From Pseudoneurospora amorphoporcata (lineage: Eukaryota > Ascomycota > Sordariomycetes > Sordariales > Sordariaceae), in contig MU859115.1 of NCBI GenBank assembly GCA_033297205.1, positions 122,538-186,537 of the forward strand: DNA of 64,000 bases. Direction: 5' to 3'. The translations under genes and the position numbers were made by a program. The notes beneath the pieces were generated by a model that searched no databases, was not told where the DNA came from, and was given only the letters and a program-made list of their open reading frames with translations. Positions 45,259 through 57,270 of the stretch are shown piece by piece (within the stretch, counting starts at the first letter, position 1; each line of letters starts with the position of its first letter).

Positions 45259-46495
45259 ATGGGCAAGTCTACCAAGCGCTCGCGCACAGCCGAGGAGGAT
45301 GTCAACAACATCGTCATCAAGAAGAGCAAGGTCGATGAGTCCGGCAAGGCCGAGGCCACCAAGGTCGAGACTGAGGCTCCCAAGGTGAAGAAGGACAAGA
45401 AGGAAAAGAAGTCCAAGACCGAAACCGCCGAGGAGCCCAAGGAGGAGAAGAAGAAGGAAAAGAAGGACAAGAAGAAGGACAAGAAGGAGAAGAAGGACAA
45501 GGCCGCCGCCACCACTGAGGAGTCCACCCCCGCCGCCGAAGAGACCAAGGCCGAGGAATCCACCGACAAGAAAAGCAAGAAGGAAAAGAAGAAGGATAAG
45601 AAGAAGAACAAGGAGAACAAGACCGAGGAGTCCAAGGCCGCCGAGGAGAAGGAGGAGGGTGCGGACGGCGAAGAGGCTACCAACGAGGAGGAAGAAAAGG
45701 CCAACACCGGCGCCAAGGGCGCCCGCTTCATCATCTTCGTCGGCAACATGCCCTACTCGGCCACCGCCGACACCATCAAGGAGCACTTTGCGTCGGTGCA
45801 TCCCATCTCGGTCCGCCTGCTCACCCACCGCGACAACCCGACCAAGTCCAAGGGCACCGCCTTTGTCGAGTTCGGCCGCTTCGACCACATGAAGACGGCG
45901 CTCGAGAAGTTCCACCACAGCGAGATGTTGGATGATAAGGGTGTGCCGAGGAAGATCAATGTTGAGTTGAGGTTAGTTTTTGTTCTTTCCATTCCCCTCC
46001 CCTTTCCCCTTTCCCGTTGCATCCCTTCCTACCTGCCTATTATTGTATTACAACTGCAAATGCTAATAGAAATGAAATAAAAACAGCGCCGGCGGAGGAG
46101 GCAAAACCGCCCACCGCCAAGACAAGATCAAGGAGAAGAACCGCAAGCTCAACGAGGAGCGTCTGAACCGCCAGCAGAACCAGGAGAAGGCCAAGATCGA
46201 GAAGGCCGCCAAGAAGGCTGAAGCTCCTGCTGATGGTACTGCTGGTGCTCCTCCTGCTGCACCCGAGAGGAACGACGAGGATGGTATCCACCCTTCGAGA
46301 AGAGCGCGTGTGGACTTGGACGGTACCGGTGCTAATGGTGGTGATGATGAGTACGACGATGGATACAATGGTGGTGGTGGCGGCTTTGGTGGTCGCGGTC
46401 GCCGTGGCGGTCGGGGTCGTGGCGGTGGACGTGGACGTGGCGGTCGCGGCGGTGGTGGCCGTGGCCGTGGTGGTGGTGGCTTCAAGAAGTGGTAG
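45259..46495 (+). CDS. NOP6-like nucleolar RRM protein
   Basis: Probable small-subunit ribosome biogenesis factor related to yeast Nop6. Exons are 45259-45971 and 46087-46495 (intron 115 bp), giving 373 residues. The first 155 residues are an extremely Lys/Glu-rich low-complexity region (KKEKKDKKKDKKEKK runs). One RRM spans about 158-240: FIIFVGNMPYSATADTIKEHF supplies RNP2, and GTAFVEFGRF supplies RNP1. After the intron a basic coiled coil (KIKEKNRKLNEERLNRQQNQ) is followed by an acidic patch and an RGG/Gly-rich tail ending FKKW. The start ATG is the first in-frame ATG after a leader ending CAGTCAACATGGG. Confidence 0.88.
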
Positions 46496-48467
46496 GAGGA
46501 TTCGCTTTTGCGAGGGTTTGAGGAGCGATGGAGTGATGGCGGGGAACGAGAACTCGAAAACTCCGGCTGGTTTGATCCGGTCTGGGGTTGAGAAGCGCCT
46601 TGGCTAGGGCTTTCTGGATACGCTTTGGAAAAGCTATGCTTTGGCTAGGGAGCGCGCGCGTGTCTGGCTGGGGCTTTGCCTGGGTAACTTCAGTTGGTTC
46701 TGGTTACTTGCGGGTGTCCTTTACTTTTTCCTTTGTTCGTGTCATTATCAGCGTGTTCTTGTCCACTTTTTGTTCATACTAGTATTACTATTGCTACTGC
46801 ATACCGGGGTGTCTGTTTATGATTCCCAAGAGCCGGTTTACGCTTCTCCTTGAGGGACGGTGGAAAGAGGAAATGGGTACATATCAACTTCGGATTCAGT
46901 CTACAGGAGTCAGAGAGCAAGGAGCCTTATGATACCCCTTAGATCCTGTGCCTTTACATATATCGTCGAGCCTTTTTTTTTTTTTTTTTTTTTTTTTTTG
47001 TTTTCCCGATAGACAGATGGATACTGTAAGAACACAGGGAGAGAGAGTTGGCAGCGACAAATGTCAGCAGGGTTCCAACACCCACCACGTCTACCCTTTT
47101 TGGTGATCCCGAAGTTTCTGATGAGTATGGCTGTAATTTATTGTCGTAATTGTCAGTGATCGGTTCACGCAATATATGCAAACCAATCATACCAGCTAAC
47201 TATTTCAAATTAACCTCCATTTCTCATTGCCACAGGGAAGGCTAAGATGAGTCGGAAGCAGAGAGAAACAAGGCAGATGTGTTGTGGGCACCTACGATCA
47301 GCCGGGTCGTCTCATGAATTAAGAGCTCATCCATCCGAGCTATATGTATCCTTCAGCCACCTTCAAACGGGGTCGAGGAAACCGAACAATTAGAGTGTTG
47401 TTACTCCGGCTGACTTATCTACCGCTTTGTGCCTCCTTAGGTTTCCGTCTCACTGTTGTGATGATGGTGATATGAGGATGGAGATAAAGATCCAAGTGAA
47501 GCGGTGAAGTCGCCTCTTCTCTCTTAGTGATCAGATGGATGAAAAAAAAACGGAGACTGGCAATGGAGGATTTAGGATGGCTGGACATCATATAGGGTAG
47601 CAGATGGTCTTGAAAGACCACGGATATAGTCAACCGGAGCTACCTAATCCGTTAGCCGAGAATGCACAAAAAGCAGTGAACGACGACCTGATCTGAACTA
47701 ATTTGCATATCAACCCCTTGATCTAGCCTACCGAACTACAACTGCAATCCGCTTCAGCCCATCCCACTCTTGCCTCTTCTCGCTCTGTCTAACCCTCTCT
47801 TCCTCCACTATACGATCTCCCACCCACTCCCATTCTTCCCAACTTCTCATGTATATTCCCTTCTACTCGAGCAAGAGAAATCGTACCAAGAAACCGACGA
47901 CACATCTGACACCTGACGCATCCCTCACTTCCTCCCTCTCCTCGCCCATACCCGCCCCCTGAATGTGAACCCTCTTCGCAGCGGTTTCCCCTATGACCAT
48001 CAACCTGAAAAGAGTGTCGTCGCGTGTTTATAAGCCAGCCTTCCCTGTCCGTTACGTGGAGGACACTTCACACCAGCATAATCGGTCGGCACTAGATAGA
48101 TAAGATCGTATCGTTCCACTTCTGCTTCTTTCTGTTCGGCGTAGTAGTAGTAGACGAGGTGAGATAGATCCAAAAAGATGAAAATAAAAGACGGAAAAAA
48201 AGCGAAAACCAGCTTGCGAGTTTATTTCGAGACGATCGGAACAACCAGGAAAAGAGAATCTCCATCAACATGTAATTATGTCCGCCGGGTATAGATGGTG
48301 TCCCCTCGCAATTATCCCCATGGAACACCCTGTTGTTTTGTAGTTGATGTCAAAGCGTGCGTTGTGCCCTCGGTAAATGGCCTCATGAGCATTGGTGTTG
48401 TGATGGTGTTGTGGCGGTGGTGGTATGTCTGGTTTGGTTTGGTTTGGTTGGTTCAGAGGTGAATTAA
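46496..48467. other. Convergent intergenic region (2 kb)
   Basis: Lies between the NOP6-like gene (plus) and rac-1 (minus). It contains a T tract at about 46975-46999 and a GGTTT pentamer repeat at about 48431-48450, just after the rac-1 stop. No gene is supported. Confidence 0.55.
46975..46999. repeat. Poly(T) tract
   Basis: About 24-25 consecutive T residues in an intergenic region, the longest homopolymer in the window. Confidence 0.8.
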
Positions 48468-49546
48468 TTAGAGGATAGTGCACTTGGGCTTCTTCTTTTC
48501 TGTGGTCGTATCGACGCGGTAGAGCACGGCTCTGTTGTTTGTTTATGTGGGTCAGTTTCGTTCCATTTCCTTTTCGTATCCAATAGGGAGGGGGCGTCGG
48601 GTCGGCTATGGGCTTACCTGATGGCCTCGTCGAAGACGGACTTGAGATTCCTTTGGGTGAGAGCCGAGCACTCGAGGTACTTCCTCGCGCCGATCTCCTT
48701 GGCGCAGTTGACACCCATCTCAAATGTTATGGGAGCCATGCGCTTCTGGCTCAGGCTCGTAATGGTATCTTGGTCCTCGCGCAAATCGAGCTTGGTGCCC
48801 ACCAAGATGATGGGGATGCCGGGGGCGTGGTGCTGGATCTCGGGGTGCCACTGTCGGAAAAGTCAGCATCTCCTTTGGTCCATATGCGTGGTGTCCCCCC
48901 TCCCCTCATTGCAGAGTTACTCACCTTGGACTTGACGTTGTCGAACGACGGAGGGCTGACAAGCGAGAAGCAGATGAGGAAGACGTCGGTCTGGGGGTAC
49001 GAAAGCGGGCGTAGTCTGTCGTAATCCTCCTGTCCAGCAGTATCCCAGAGACCCAAGCTCACGGGCTTGCCATCGACCATAACACTCGCCGAGTAGTTAT
49101 CGAATCTATCGTAGCGCGCGTGTCAGTTTCCAACGTGGTGGTGGTGGTCGTCCTATCGCGGATAAGAGTGTCGAATGGGTTTAACGCACACTGTGGGAAT
49201 GTATTCGCCGGGGAAGGCATTTGTTGTGTATGAGATGAGAAGACATGTCTGGCAATAGAGGGTTAGTCATTGCGCGATGCGGGACACGGTGACTCTGAGG
49301 GGGGAAGCGGTGGGAGTGTTGAGCTTACCTTTCCTACAGCACCGTCACCAGTGACGACGCACTAGAAGCCGAGTATGAAATGTTAGTATCTCTCCCGTAC
49401 GCATTGTGCGGTTCTTGATGGATTCGCGACTCGGATGGCAGCGATTGCGGTGGCCGTGGTGTCGGTGTCGATATGGAGCGGTGGTGGAGGTCTCGAAAAG
49501 GAAGTCAACGAACCTTGATCGACTGCACGCCTCCGATAGCAGCCAT
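48468..49546 (-). CDS. rac-1: Rac-type Rho GTPase
   Basis: Plasma-membrane molecular switch controlling hyphal polarity, branching and NADPH oxidase in filamentous fungi (family knowledge). Six exons: 49546-49514, 49361-49329, 49248-49190, 49105-48925, 48850-48618 and 48531-48468 (introns 152, 80, 84, 74 and 86 bp), giving exactly 200 residues. The P-loop GDGAVGKT is at 16-23 and is split by the intron after GK. Switch I is YIPTVFDNY, switch II begins WDTAGQEDYDRLRPLSYP, the TKLD motif gives guanine specificity, and ECSALTQ follows. A Rac/Rho insert region is present. The polybasic KKKPK precedes the C-terminal CTIL CaaX box (geranylgeranyl type). It is Rac rather than Cdc42, judged from the SYPQTDVFLICFSLVSP and TQRNLKSVFDEAIR segments. 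Confidence 0.95.
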
Positions 49547-51879
49547 TGTGGGAATGGCTGGGGATGTTGTTTGTGGGGGTGGTGGGATTGGTATTAGGGA
49601 CTCGTGATTAGGATCTGTTAAATGTCGTTGTAGTCGATGCGAAAGCAGGTAAGCAGTGACGGATCCGAGTGGCAGAAAGTCTTTGGGATACAGAAAAAAA
49701 AGGGTTGGGTCGGTCGGTGCAATCGGTTGAGGCTGGCAGGTGTGGTGCACTTGTGGACTTGTGTGCTTGGTGCACTTGGTCTTGACTGGTGCTCAAAGTG
49801 GTCCTCGTTCAAGAGGCGGGAAGCGGGCGGAGACAGGGCAGGGAGTATGTAGGCTGGGAATTTCCATGCCCTGGGGCGCGCCTGGACTGGGCGCTCGTTA
49901 GAGCCCAGTGGTTGGTGGCCGCTGGCTGGCCGCTGCCATGTACTGGTCAGTGCCCTTCAAGTGGAGGTTACCTCACGGCTGTTACCAAGGTACTGTATCA
50001 CGCAGGTCTGGGAGCAGGTAGCTTAGGTTCTTTGTGACCCTTCTCACCATTGGTCTCTTTTGTTGACGACTTATCGCAAGTAGTCTGGCAGCCCGAGGAC
50101 TTGGCAGAGAGAGTATCGCGGTAAAAAGAGCGAGGCATCCCATGGTTGAAGACTCAGTTGGTCAGGTCGATTTCGTCTCACAGTATCAGATGACGGAGGA
50201 CTATCATCAGGCGCTAACATCAATAGTGCACCCCAAGGTACGAGTCGATATAGGTCAAGGGGAATGCGCACTGTCCCTTTCCCAACTGCAAGTGGCGGCG
50301 TGGCGGGGAAAGTCGCACTGAACACCAACAAGGGCAGCCCGCCGTTTCTCTGCCGGTGATTGAAGTCGAGTGGAGCGTTCCCATCATTCCTTCCAAAGGT
50401 GCCGTCACTTTTTCTGTTGGCGGCATGGCATTCGATTGGGGAGTCGGTTGATGTCTGTCTTTACCACCTCGGCGTCAAATGCTTCAATCACTTTTCTAAT
50501 CAAAGAATCACTCTTGGTTGAACATCTCTTTGCCAAAAGCAACAAGCAACCTATGATCGGGACGCTTGTGGATGGCCTCCTCTAGCAATGATGCGCTAAC
50601 CAATATCCATATCAGGGGCTTCATTGTTTCAAAGTGTTGGCATTCGGAGGATAGGGGAAACAGAGTCCGGTGACCGAGTTCTCCCGTATGACACTCAAGA
50701 GGAGGAGCTCGATTGTTGGTGATATCATCGGCGTAGTGGCTGTTGGAACAGCACTCAGTGGGGTAAACGATGCTGCTTGCTGTCACGGCAACGTCTGCGG
50801 CCATTGACAGACGCCCCATCGACTAAAAGAAACAGATGGCGGATGGTTGCGTCTGAGATCCGGCTCTTGAAGCACAATCTGTAACATATGTATCTCCAGT
50901 CAGAGCAACCGCCAAGAGGAGAAAAGTCAAAGCCATGGAAAAGACGCGAGGCTACGGACATTGTTGTATGGGGACCCCCTGATTCGCTTCTAGCCTACTT
51001 CAGTATAACGTCAGACGGAACAACCACTAAATGGGCAATGGTAGCTTATGGGACTGCCTGATATTGCCTGAGCACGAAGACAAGTTCGCACATCGTTATT
51101 GCTGTAACTACTGACAGCGGCTGCCATATCCCCCTTTTTGGCGGTGTATCTCCGGAGCCCTGGACTTACAACGGAACGGGAGCCTTGTACGCAGTAATGC
51201 CGCAGTGTCCGAAGCACCGTGACGTAGTTAGGTATTTTCAGAATTAAACGAAGCCGACACTGACACCGTCCATCAACTCCGCTTTCCCGAGAGTACGGAT
51301 GGCCCAAGACAAGTTGAGCAAAACAAGCGAGCACGAGACTCTTTGCAGAACAGAAACACCCGTGGACAACAACAACCACAAGATCAGCGCGGGATGTTGT
51401 GGAGAATGATCCAAGGGGGCAACCAAGTCCCTGGTGAGCCTCCACGGCATGGCTGTGGCCCGGGCGTTGACCGAGCGTTCGGGCGCACCCGCCCCACTAC
51501 GGATTTGTGGGGTAATTCCCGTCACTCAACTGATGGAAGGAAGAGCGGGGCCGATCAATCAACGCCCGTTCCAATTGCGAAAGTGCGCCCGTTCATCAAT
51601 TGGCAAACGCGTCCGGTTGTCGCGTCTGTCCTCCGAACTTCGTCATTGGGGTTCGCAACACCGACCGGCCACAGCCCCGCCGATTCGCAATACCATAAAG
51701 TCTCGCACCACGCTTTGCGACAAACTCCTAAGCGGGCAGTCCGCGAGTCCGCGACATTGCTTGGGCGCATTCCAAACATTACCACCGACCTCATCGCATC
51801 CAGTCGCAACACATCCCATTGTCAGTCAACCACTTCAACCAACCAAGCAAGGCCAGGCTAGGCCCCTCCTACCACAAAA
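49547..51879. other. Divergent intergenic region (2.3 kb)
   Basis: Promoters and leaders of rac-1 (minus) and the CENP-T gene (plus). Several open frames, including one of 172 codons at 51343-51861, lack coding character. No gene is supported. Confidence 0.55.
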
Positions 51880-53764
51880 ATGGCCGACAACAACCCACAA
51901 CCACCGGCCCGAACACCCTCAAAATTATCACAGATTCCCGTCCGAACCACGCCCGGAGTCCCAATCTCCCGAACCTACACCCCAGGCCCCGGCGCCCGCA
52001 CCCCTCGCGGCCTCCTAATCTCCGCCCACAACACCCCCAATGCCCATGCCAACCTAACCCCACATGTCCGCGCCGCCTACCGCGCCATCGACTCCCGCCG
52101 CGCCGCCATCCTAACGCCTCACCACGCGCGTCGACGCTCCTTGCGCGAAGCGCGCGAGACCCCCCGCAATTTCCTGCTACAGCTGGGAAAAGTGCTAGCG
52201 CCCAAGAGCGAGAGGATACCTAGTAGTAGTTCTTCGCCTGGGTCTGCGCTTTCTGGAGCTACTGAGGGTGGTGGAAGAAATGGGGAAGAGGAGGGGGATA
52301 CATCAGAGGAATTAACCTTTGACATTTCCACGAGGAGTAGATACGGGGATGATGACGACGAGGAGGAATTGCCCAAGAGGCCGAGACTGAGTCTGGGTTT
52401 AGGTGGTGGTGCAGAAGACGAAGATTGGGAAGATGATGACCTGCCGCAACCACATCGGAGTGCCGGGCTGGAGGATCTGACGGAGAATTTCACGGTGCAG
52501 AGTATCGAGTTACCCCGAAGGGTGGATCCGGAAAGAGATGGACATAGGATGATGAGGGATTCGATGGGAAGGTTGAGTGATTTCCCACAGTTACAGCAAC
52601 AAAGTGACGGGATTGATTCGGGGTTCTTTCCACCTGCCGGAGCTATTGAAGATGACGAGTTCGGAAACGCCGAGGATAGAATCCCGGATGAATTCAGCAG
52701 GCTGGACTCGGACGAGACGAGGAGACGGGAGACGATTGGTCATGAAGGCGGGATGGGGCTATTGCTGGGAGCTGGAGGAAGGGATAGTGATTTCCACATT
52801 GAGGTGCCGGTGGGGATGGACGAGAGCACGACGACGTTCATGATTGCTTCTCCCACGAGGCAGTTTGAGATGGTGGAGGGTCAAGCTGCTGAAGCGGCAG
52901 CGGCGACAAGTGGCCAAGGCGGAGGCGGAGGTTTTGCCGAGTTGATGGATCGGAGGAGCGACAGTTACGATGACGACGACAGAAACGACATTGGACTGAC
53001 ATTTGACGATTATGATGACGACGGTATGGACCTGGACAACAATCTAGACCAGGCAGCAGGCTCAGACGAAGAGATGACGAGGTTATCGGGTTACACACCA
53101 ACAACTGCGATGAGGGTATCATTATCGGCGGCGGCGGCACGGGAAAGACTCGGATTCTTTCGGGAAGAGGGCGGTGAAGGACGAGGAGGTCTCTCCAAGA
53201 TCAAAGCCACCAAGAAGATCTCCAAACACGGCATCGAGTACACCTCACTCCCCCCAGCCATGGTCAAGCGGTTGGCGCAAACGTTTGCCAAGACGAGCGG
53301 CGCGAAGGGTAACATCTCGCCTGAAGCGCTCAAGGCGATTATGCAGGCTTCGGATTGGTTCTTTGAGCAGCTGGGAGATGACTTGTCGGCATACGCGAAG
53401 CACGCGCATCGCAAGACTATTGATATGAGTGACATGCTCACTTTGATGAAGAGGTATGTTCGATCCATCGATGATCCCTGGGTATCTTTTCTTTTTTTTG
53501 TATATCCTGTGTAATGGTCGATCTTCTTTGTACACTTCTTTCCTTTTATCCTATAGTACACGAGGGGCTGACTGGGTTACTCTTCCAAGACAACGTCAAA
53601 CCAACGCCCAAACCACACCGTTCGCTTTGGCGCAACGATACCTTCCTAGAGAGCTCCTCCAGGAACTGAGGATGACACCACCCGTACCGGTCAAGAAGCG
53701 CCGAAAGGCTACAGCATCTTCTAGTCGTACCGGGGCTGGAGGCGAGGATGAGGAAGTGACGTGA
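51880..53764 (+). CDS. CENP-T, inner kinetochore histone-fold protein
   Basis: Inner kinetochore subunit that pairs with CENP-W and links centromeric chromatin to the Ndc80 complex. Exons are 51880-53453 and 53590-53764 (intron 136 bp), giving 582 residues. The N-terminal 70 residues are basic and Pro/Thr-rich (TPSKLSQIPVRTTPGVPISRTYTPGP), the part that contacts Ndc80 after phosphorylation. A long acidic, poorly conserved middle follows. The C-terminal histone fold begins KISKHGIEYTSLPPAMVKRLAQ and passes through NISPEALKAIMQASDWFFEQLGDDL and AYAKHAHRKTIDMSDMLTLMKRQRQTNAQTTPF, the CENP-T signature. It ends in a conserved LAQRYLPRELLQELRM motif. An alternative acceptor at 53555 would insert 11 residues. 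Confidence 0.92.
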
Positions 53765-53834
53765 GTGTTTGATACCACTACTGACATATAACAAAGCAAA
53801 GCAAGACATCCTTACCCACTTCACAACATCATGT

Positions 53835-55195
53835 TTACCAGCTCTTGTTCATCTTAACACGCTTGGTAATCTGGTTCGCGGGCTTCTTGACCACGAGCCA
53901 GAACATGATGGAGGTGGCAGCAGCAAGACCGTACCTGAATATGTGTTAGTCGGGCGCTGATGTACTCGTAATACCGCGAAGTACGCCGAGGAGGAAGGGA
54001 GTGAAGCATCGTTTGGGACATACCATGTAAAGATGTACTGGGCATGGGTGTTGCGAAGGTTGACCTCGGCGACTCTGCCGATAGGGATACCGCGGGCCTC
54101 GTAGTCGTAGACGGTGATGATATCAGGGACTGCGCACACACTATACGTTAGTTACCAAGCACCAGCTTAGAATAGCCATCATAACCAGTATAGGGGCAGG
54201 AGCGCCATGTCCATAACTGGTAAAAATAGAGATACCCACCAATAGTCTGCTCAATCCACACCGGCTGACTGCCCGTCAACTCGGCCATCTGCTTCACATC
54301 CGGGAAGTAAAACTCGCCAATATCCGGCCTGTTCTCCGGCGTGAACATGTTCTTCTTCCATGGCTCTCTCAGCATGCCCTCCACACGAACCTTTTCGCCC
54401 TGCTTGACGCTGTCCGGCCTGCTCTTCTGGTCGGCAAACTTCTTGCTCACCCACCCCCTGTTGACCAGCACTTTGCTGCTCGGATCATCATCTCTTTCAA
54501 GGGGGGTGACGACCATGTAGCCCTGTTCGCCGTCGCGCATGCGCGGGCCGATCAGCATCTCTTGGTCGTGTCGGTAGACGCCCTCGGCGTATACGCGGCG
54601 GTAGTCGAAGTCGGCGATGGCTTCTGGGTCAACCCGCGGAGGGAGCGGGAGGGGTGGCCGGATGATGCGGTCTTCGCATTTGGCGATTAATTCGGTTTTC
54701 CATTTGAGGCGGTAGATTTGCCAGGTGCCGAGGAAGAAGGCGGTGATGGGGATGATGGCTGTGGGACGGGCGATTGGGTTAGTTAAGTTTGAGATGAAGC
54801 GGTAGTGCTTGTTGAGCTTGTGGGTTATTTGGATAAAATATGAAGAGGCAGGAAGGCCCATGGTAGTAGTCTTGCCCCGGACGGGACGTACCTAGAATAA
54901 TCAATCCCTTGCCATGTCTCTTGCCAGCCCGGACAAGCTCGGGAGGGTTATCGACGATGGAAGTAAAGTTGGGGTCATCGCCGGGTTGTGGACCCTGTCG
55001 GCGCGTGGACGAGGTGGTGAATTGGCGGCGGGGAGTCGAGGTAGCCTTAGCCTTGCTGCCGAGTCTAGCTGTCGTGAATCGCGGCGCTGCTGTTGCTGTT
55101 GGTTGTCTTGGGATGATGATCTGAGCTGCCCTCTTTCCCAAGCTCTGCTGCGACGTGCGCAGGAGGCACTGGAATATGCTCCCGCTGGCCGCCAT
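53835..55195 (-). CDS. SHY1/SURF1 cytochrome c oxidase assembly factor
   Basis: Inner-membrane protein that helps insert heme a and assemble Cox1 into complex IV. Exons are 55195-54892, 54758-54240, 54129-54024 and 53934-53835 (introns 133, 110 and 89 bp), giving 342 residues. The Arg/Ser/Thr-rich leader ending about residue 60 is a mitochondrial presequence. The first membrane span, AIIPITAFFLGTWQIYRLKWK, is created by splicing at about 102-122. The intermembrane domain contains VLVNRGWVSKKFADQ, VRVEGMLREPWKKNMFTPEN and FYFPDVKQMAELTGSQPVW. The last exon carries the second span, YGLAAATSIMFWLVVKK. SURF1 motifs GxWQ and VLVNRGWV are both present. The convergent gap to CENP-T is only 70 bp. 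Confidence 0.94.
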
Positions 55196-55958
55196 TGTCC
55201 GTTCGTTCGCTCGTCGGTTTGGTCGGTCGGTCAATCGATCGGCCGTAGAGGTAAGGTCGGGTATGTGAGTGGTGGTCGCTAACAACAACAATCAAGCAAC
55301 CGGCATGTGACGAAAGAGAAGCTGGGGAAAGATGCGGACGAACTTCGTCATTGCCGGACAGGAAAGCTCTCGGTGGAGCTGCTGTTTTGTTCCGATTAAA
55401 GTTCTGGGCGATGCCCCGCCATGATTTGTGGGGCGTTCCATCCGAACAGCCACCTGCAGGGCCGGGGCCGCTGCAGTTCCTGTTTGATGTGCCCCACCAT
55501 AGGTTGCTTGGCGCCAGGGGTCGTGTAAGTGGTTGCTGAATGGGGGTCGGGGCATCTTGAAGACTTACAATCAACCTTGATGGTCCATGATATCAGACTC
55601 AGCAAGCTGTGTGTAACTCGGAAACGTCGGTAATATAATGTGCATTCAATACCATTGTTTAGACGGCCTTGGTTCTAAGCTGATGCTTAGCCACCCCTCT
55701 GGATTGTGCAGTGAAGCGCCTCCATGCAGTCTCGAAATGAGGCAGGCCCGATTTCCAGGTTGATGGTGCATGGAGGCCGCAGACTTGTTATTCCTTGAAC
55801 ACGTTAAAAGAAAACCAGATCAAGTCTCAAAAGGAAGTGCACTTTAAACATCCGTCAAACCTGGGCCTGCCCTCCTTCGTCTATCTTCGCATCGAATATC
55901 CAATACTACCTTAGATACCACCTCCATACAGGGCTGTCCGTCTCAAGCAACGCCCAAG
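55196..55958. other. Divergent intergenic region
   Basis: Promoter of the SHY1 gene and leader of a possible small gene at 55959. No other gene is seen. Confidence 0.55.
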
Positions 55959-56462
55959 ATGGCTTCTCCAGGAGCAGCCAGCTTCAGCACCCTATCGAGC
56001 TACGCCTCCTCTGCACCCGGTCGCTCACAGAGCCACGCCGTCAACCTTCCCAATCCCATTGCGGCCACGGCCCCAACTACCACGACCGGAACTACGTATC
56101 TCTCACCATCTTCAGCGACATCAAAGCCAAGATACGTACAACCTCCCCTTTCTGCCGACGCTGCCAACTCGAACAACCCCTCCTCCAACCCTTGCAACAA
56201 TTCCACCAATTCCATCACCCCGAACAACACCACCAACCACCACCTCCTCCGTCCTCGCACAGCAACCCAAAACTTCAAGCTCCTCCCCCACCTCGAAACC
56301 GGGCTCCACAGCAACAGCCTCGAAGACCACATCTGTCAAGAGCAGCACTCGTTACATCATCAAGATAAAATCCACAACCACCCCATACAAGAATTCTTTT
56401 CCGTGTCCACGCACACCTCCAACAACCCAGAAGACGAGGAGCGAGAGCCTGAGCTAGGTTGA
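55959..56462 (+). CDS. Hypothetical low-complexity protein
   Basis: Open frame of 167 residues, starting MASPGAASFSTLSS after a favourable AAGATGG context. The sequence is Ser/Thr/Asn/Pro-rich, ends Glu-rich, and has no domain, signal peptide or membrane span that can be recognised. An overlapping +1 frame (56059-56457) is similarly Ser/Thr/Pro-rich, so the real frame or splicing could differ. Support is limited to length, context and composition; it may not be a gene. Confidence 0.35.
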   Translation: MASPGAASFSTLSSYASSAPGRSQSHAVNLPNPIAATAPTTTTGTTYLSPSSATSKPRYVQPPLSADAANSNNPSSNPCNNSTNSITPNNTTNHHLLRPRTATQNFKLLPHLETGLHSNSLEDHICQEQHSLHHQDKIHNHPIQEFFSVSTHTSNNPEDEEREPELG

Positions 56463-57270
56463 ATGGATGCATATGAAGTGATGGTCAAGGCCCCGCTTCG
56501 GAGTCTTGCGGCGTTGGCGAGAGGGATGAGGAGGGTTAAGGTGGAGAAAGAGGACGGCATGGTATAATCAACTTGACACCAGACATCCTCTCCGGTTGGG
56601 ATCTGCCTGGACTTGGGCTTTTGCCTGGGGTTTCGGCGAGAAAGCAAGCAGAAAAACGCAGGGAAATTCGACAATTAAGTCATGGGGAAGACAAAAACAC
56701 ATTGAGAATATCACATCGACTCGAGAAAGCTAATGCTTAATCGACCATACAAAGGCCCGGCCAAGCTGACAACATCATAGCTTTGGATATCAGTGGTGGT
56801 TTGGTCTTATCAGGCTCGTCAGAATGGTTATTAGACGCTAGAGCCGAGGATACATGGATAAGGCGGAAAGATGGATCGACCATCGAGTGGCATACATACC
56901 TACCTTGTCCACGGAGTGGGAGTGGAAAGGTACGTTGAGCGAAAATGGTTTCACTTGAGAACAAATTAACAACGTCCTAATTTTAAGATTAGCCATCAGC
57001 CCAAGCAAACTCGTGGTAGACGCGTATTATCGCAATAGTTGATAATTGCTCGTTAGAAGTACAACAAATGGAAATGATATTTGCCAAAGGAGCGTACCTG
57101 AACAGTTGGCTAACTGATCTCCCAATCTCGGTGCTTAACAATCTGGTGTAGTAGCTTCGCTATCCCTTCAACTTCCATACCCTCGCTAACCTGCGCTTCC
57201 ATCAAATCCTACATATCCTACTAGTGTTCCCAACTTATCAGTGGGAATACAGACCACTCATGGTAAATCC
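56463..57270. other. Intergenic region
   Basis: Lies between the hypothetical gene and the DUF7728-type gene. Nothing is supported. Confidence 0.55.

Noticed and set aside
45250..45918. Minus-strand Leu/Gly/Val-rich frame of 222 codons
   Set aside because: It is the antisense of the Lys/Glu-rich region of the NOP6-like gene; the hydrophobic runs are an artefact of AAG/GAG codons.
51343..51861. Plus-strand open frame of 172 codons upstream of CENP-T
   Set aside because: It has no coding character or domain and fits a promoter/leader region ending 19 bp before the CENP-T start.
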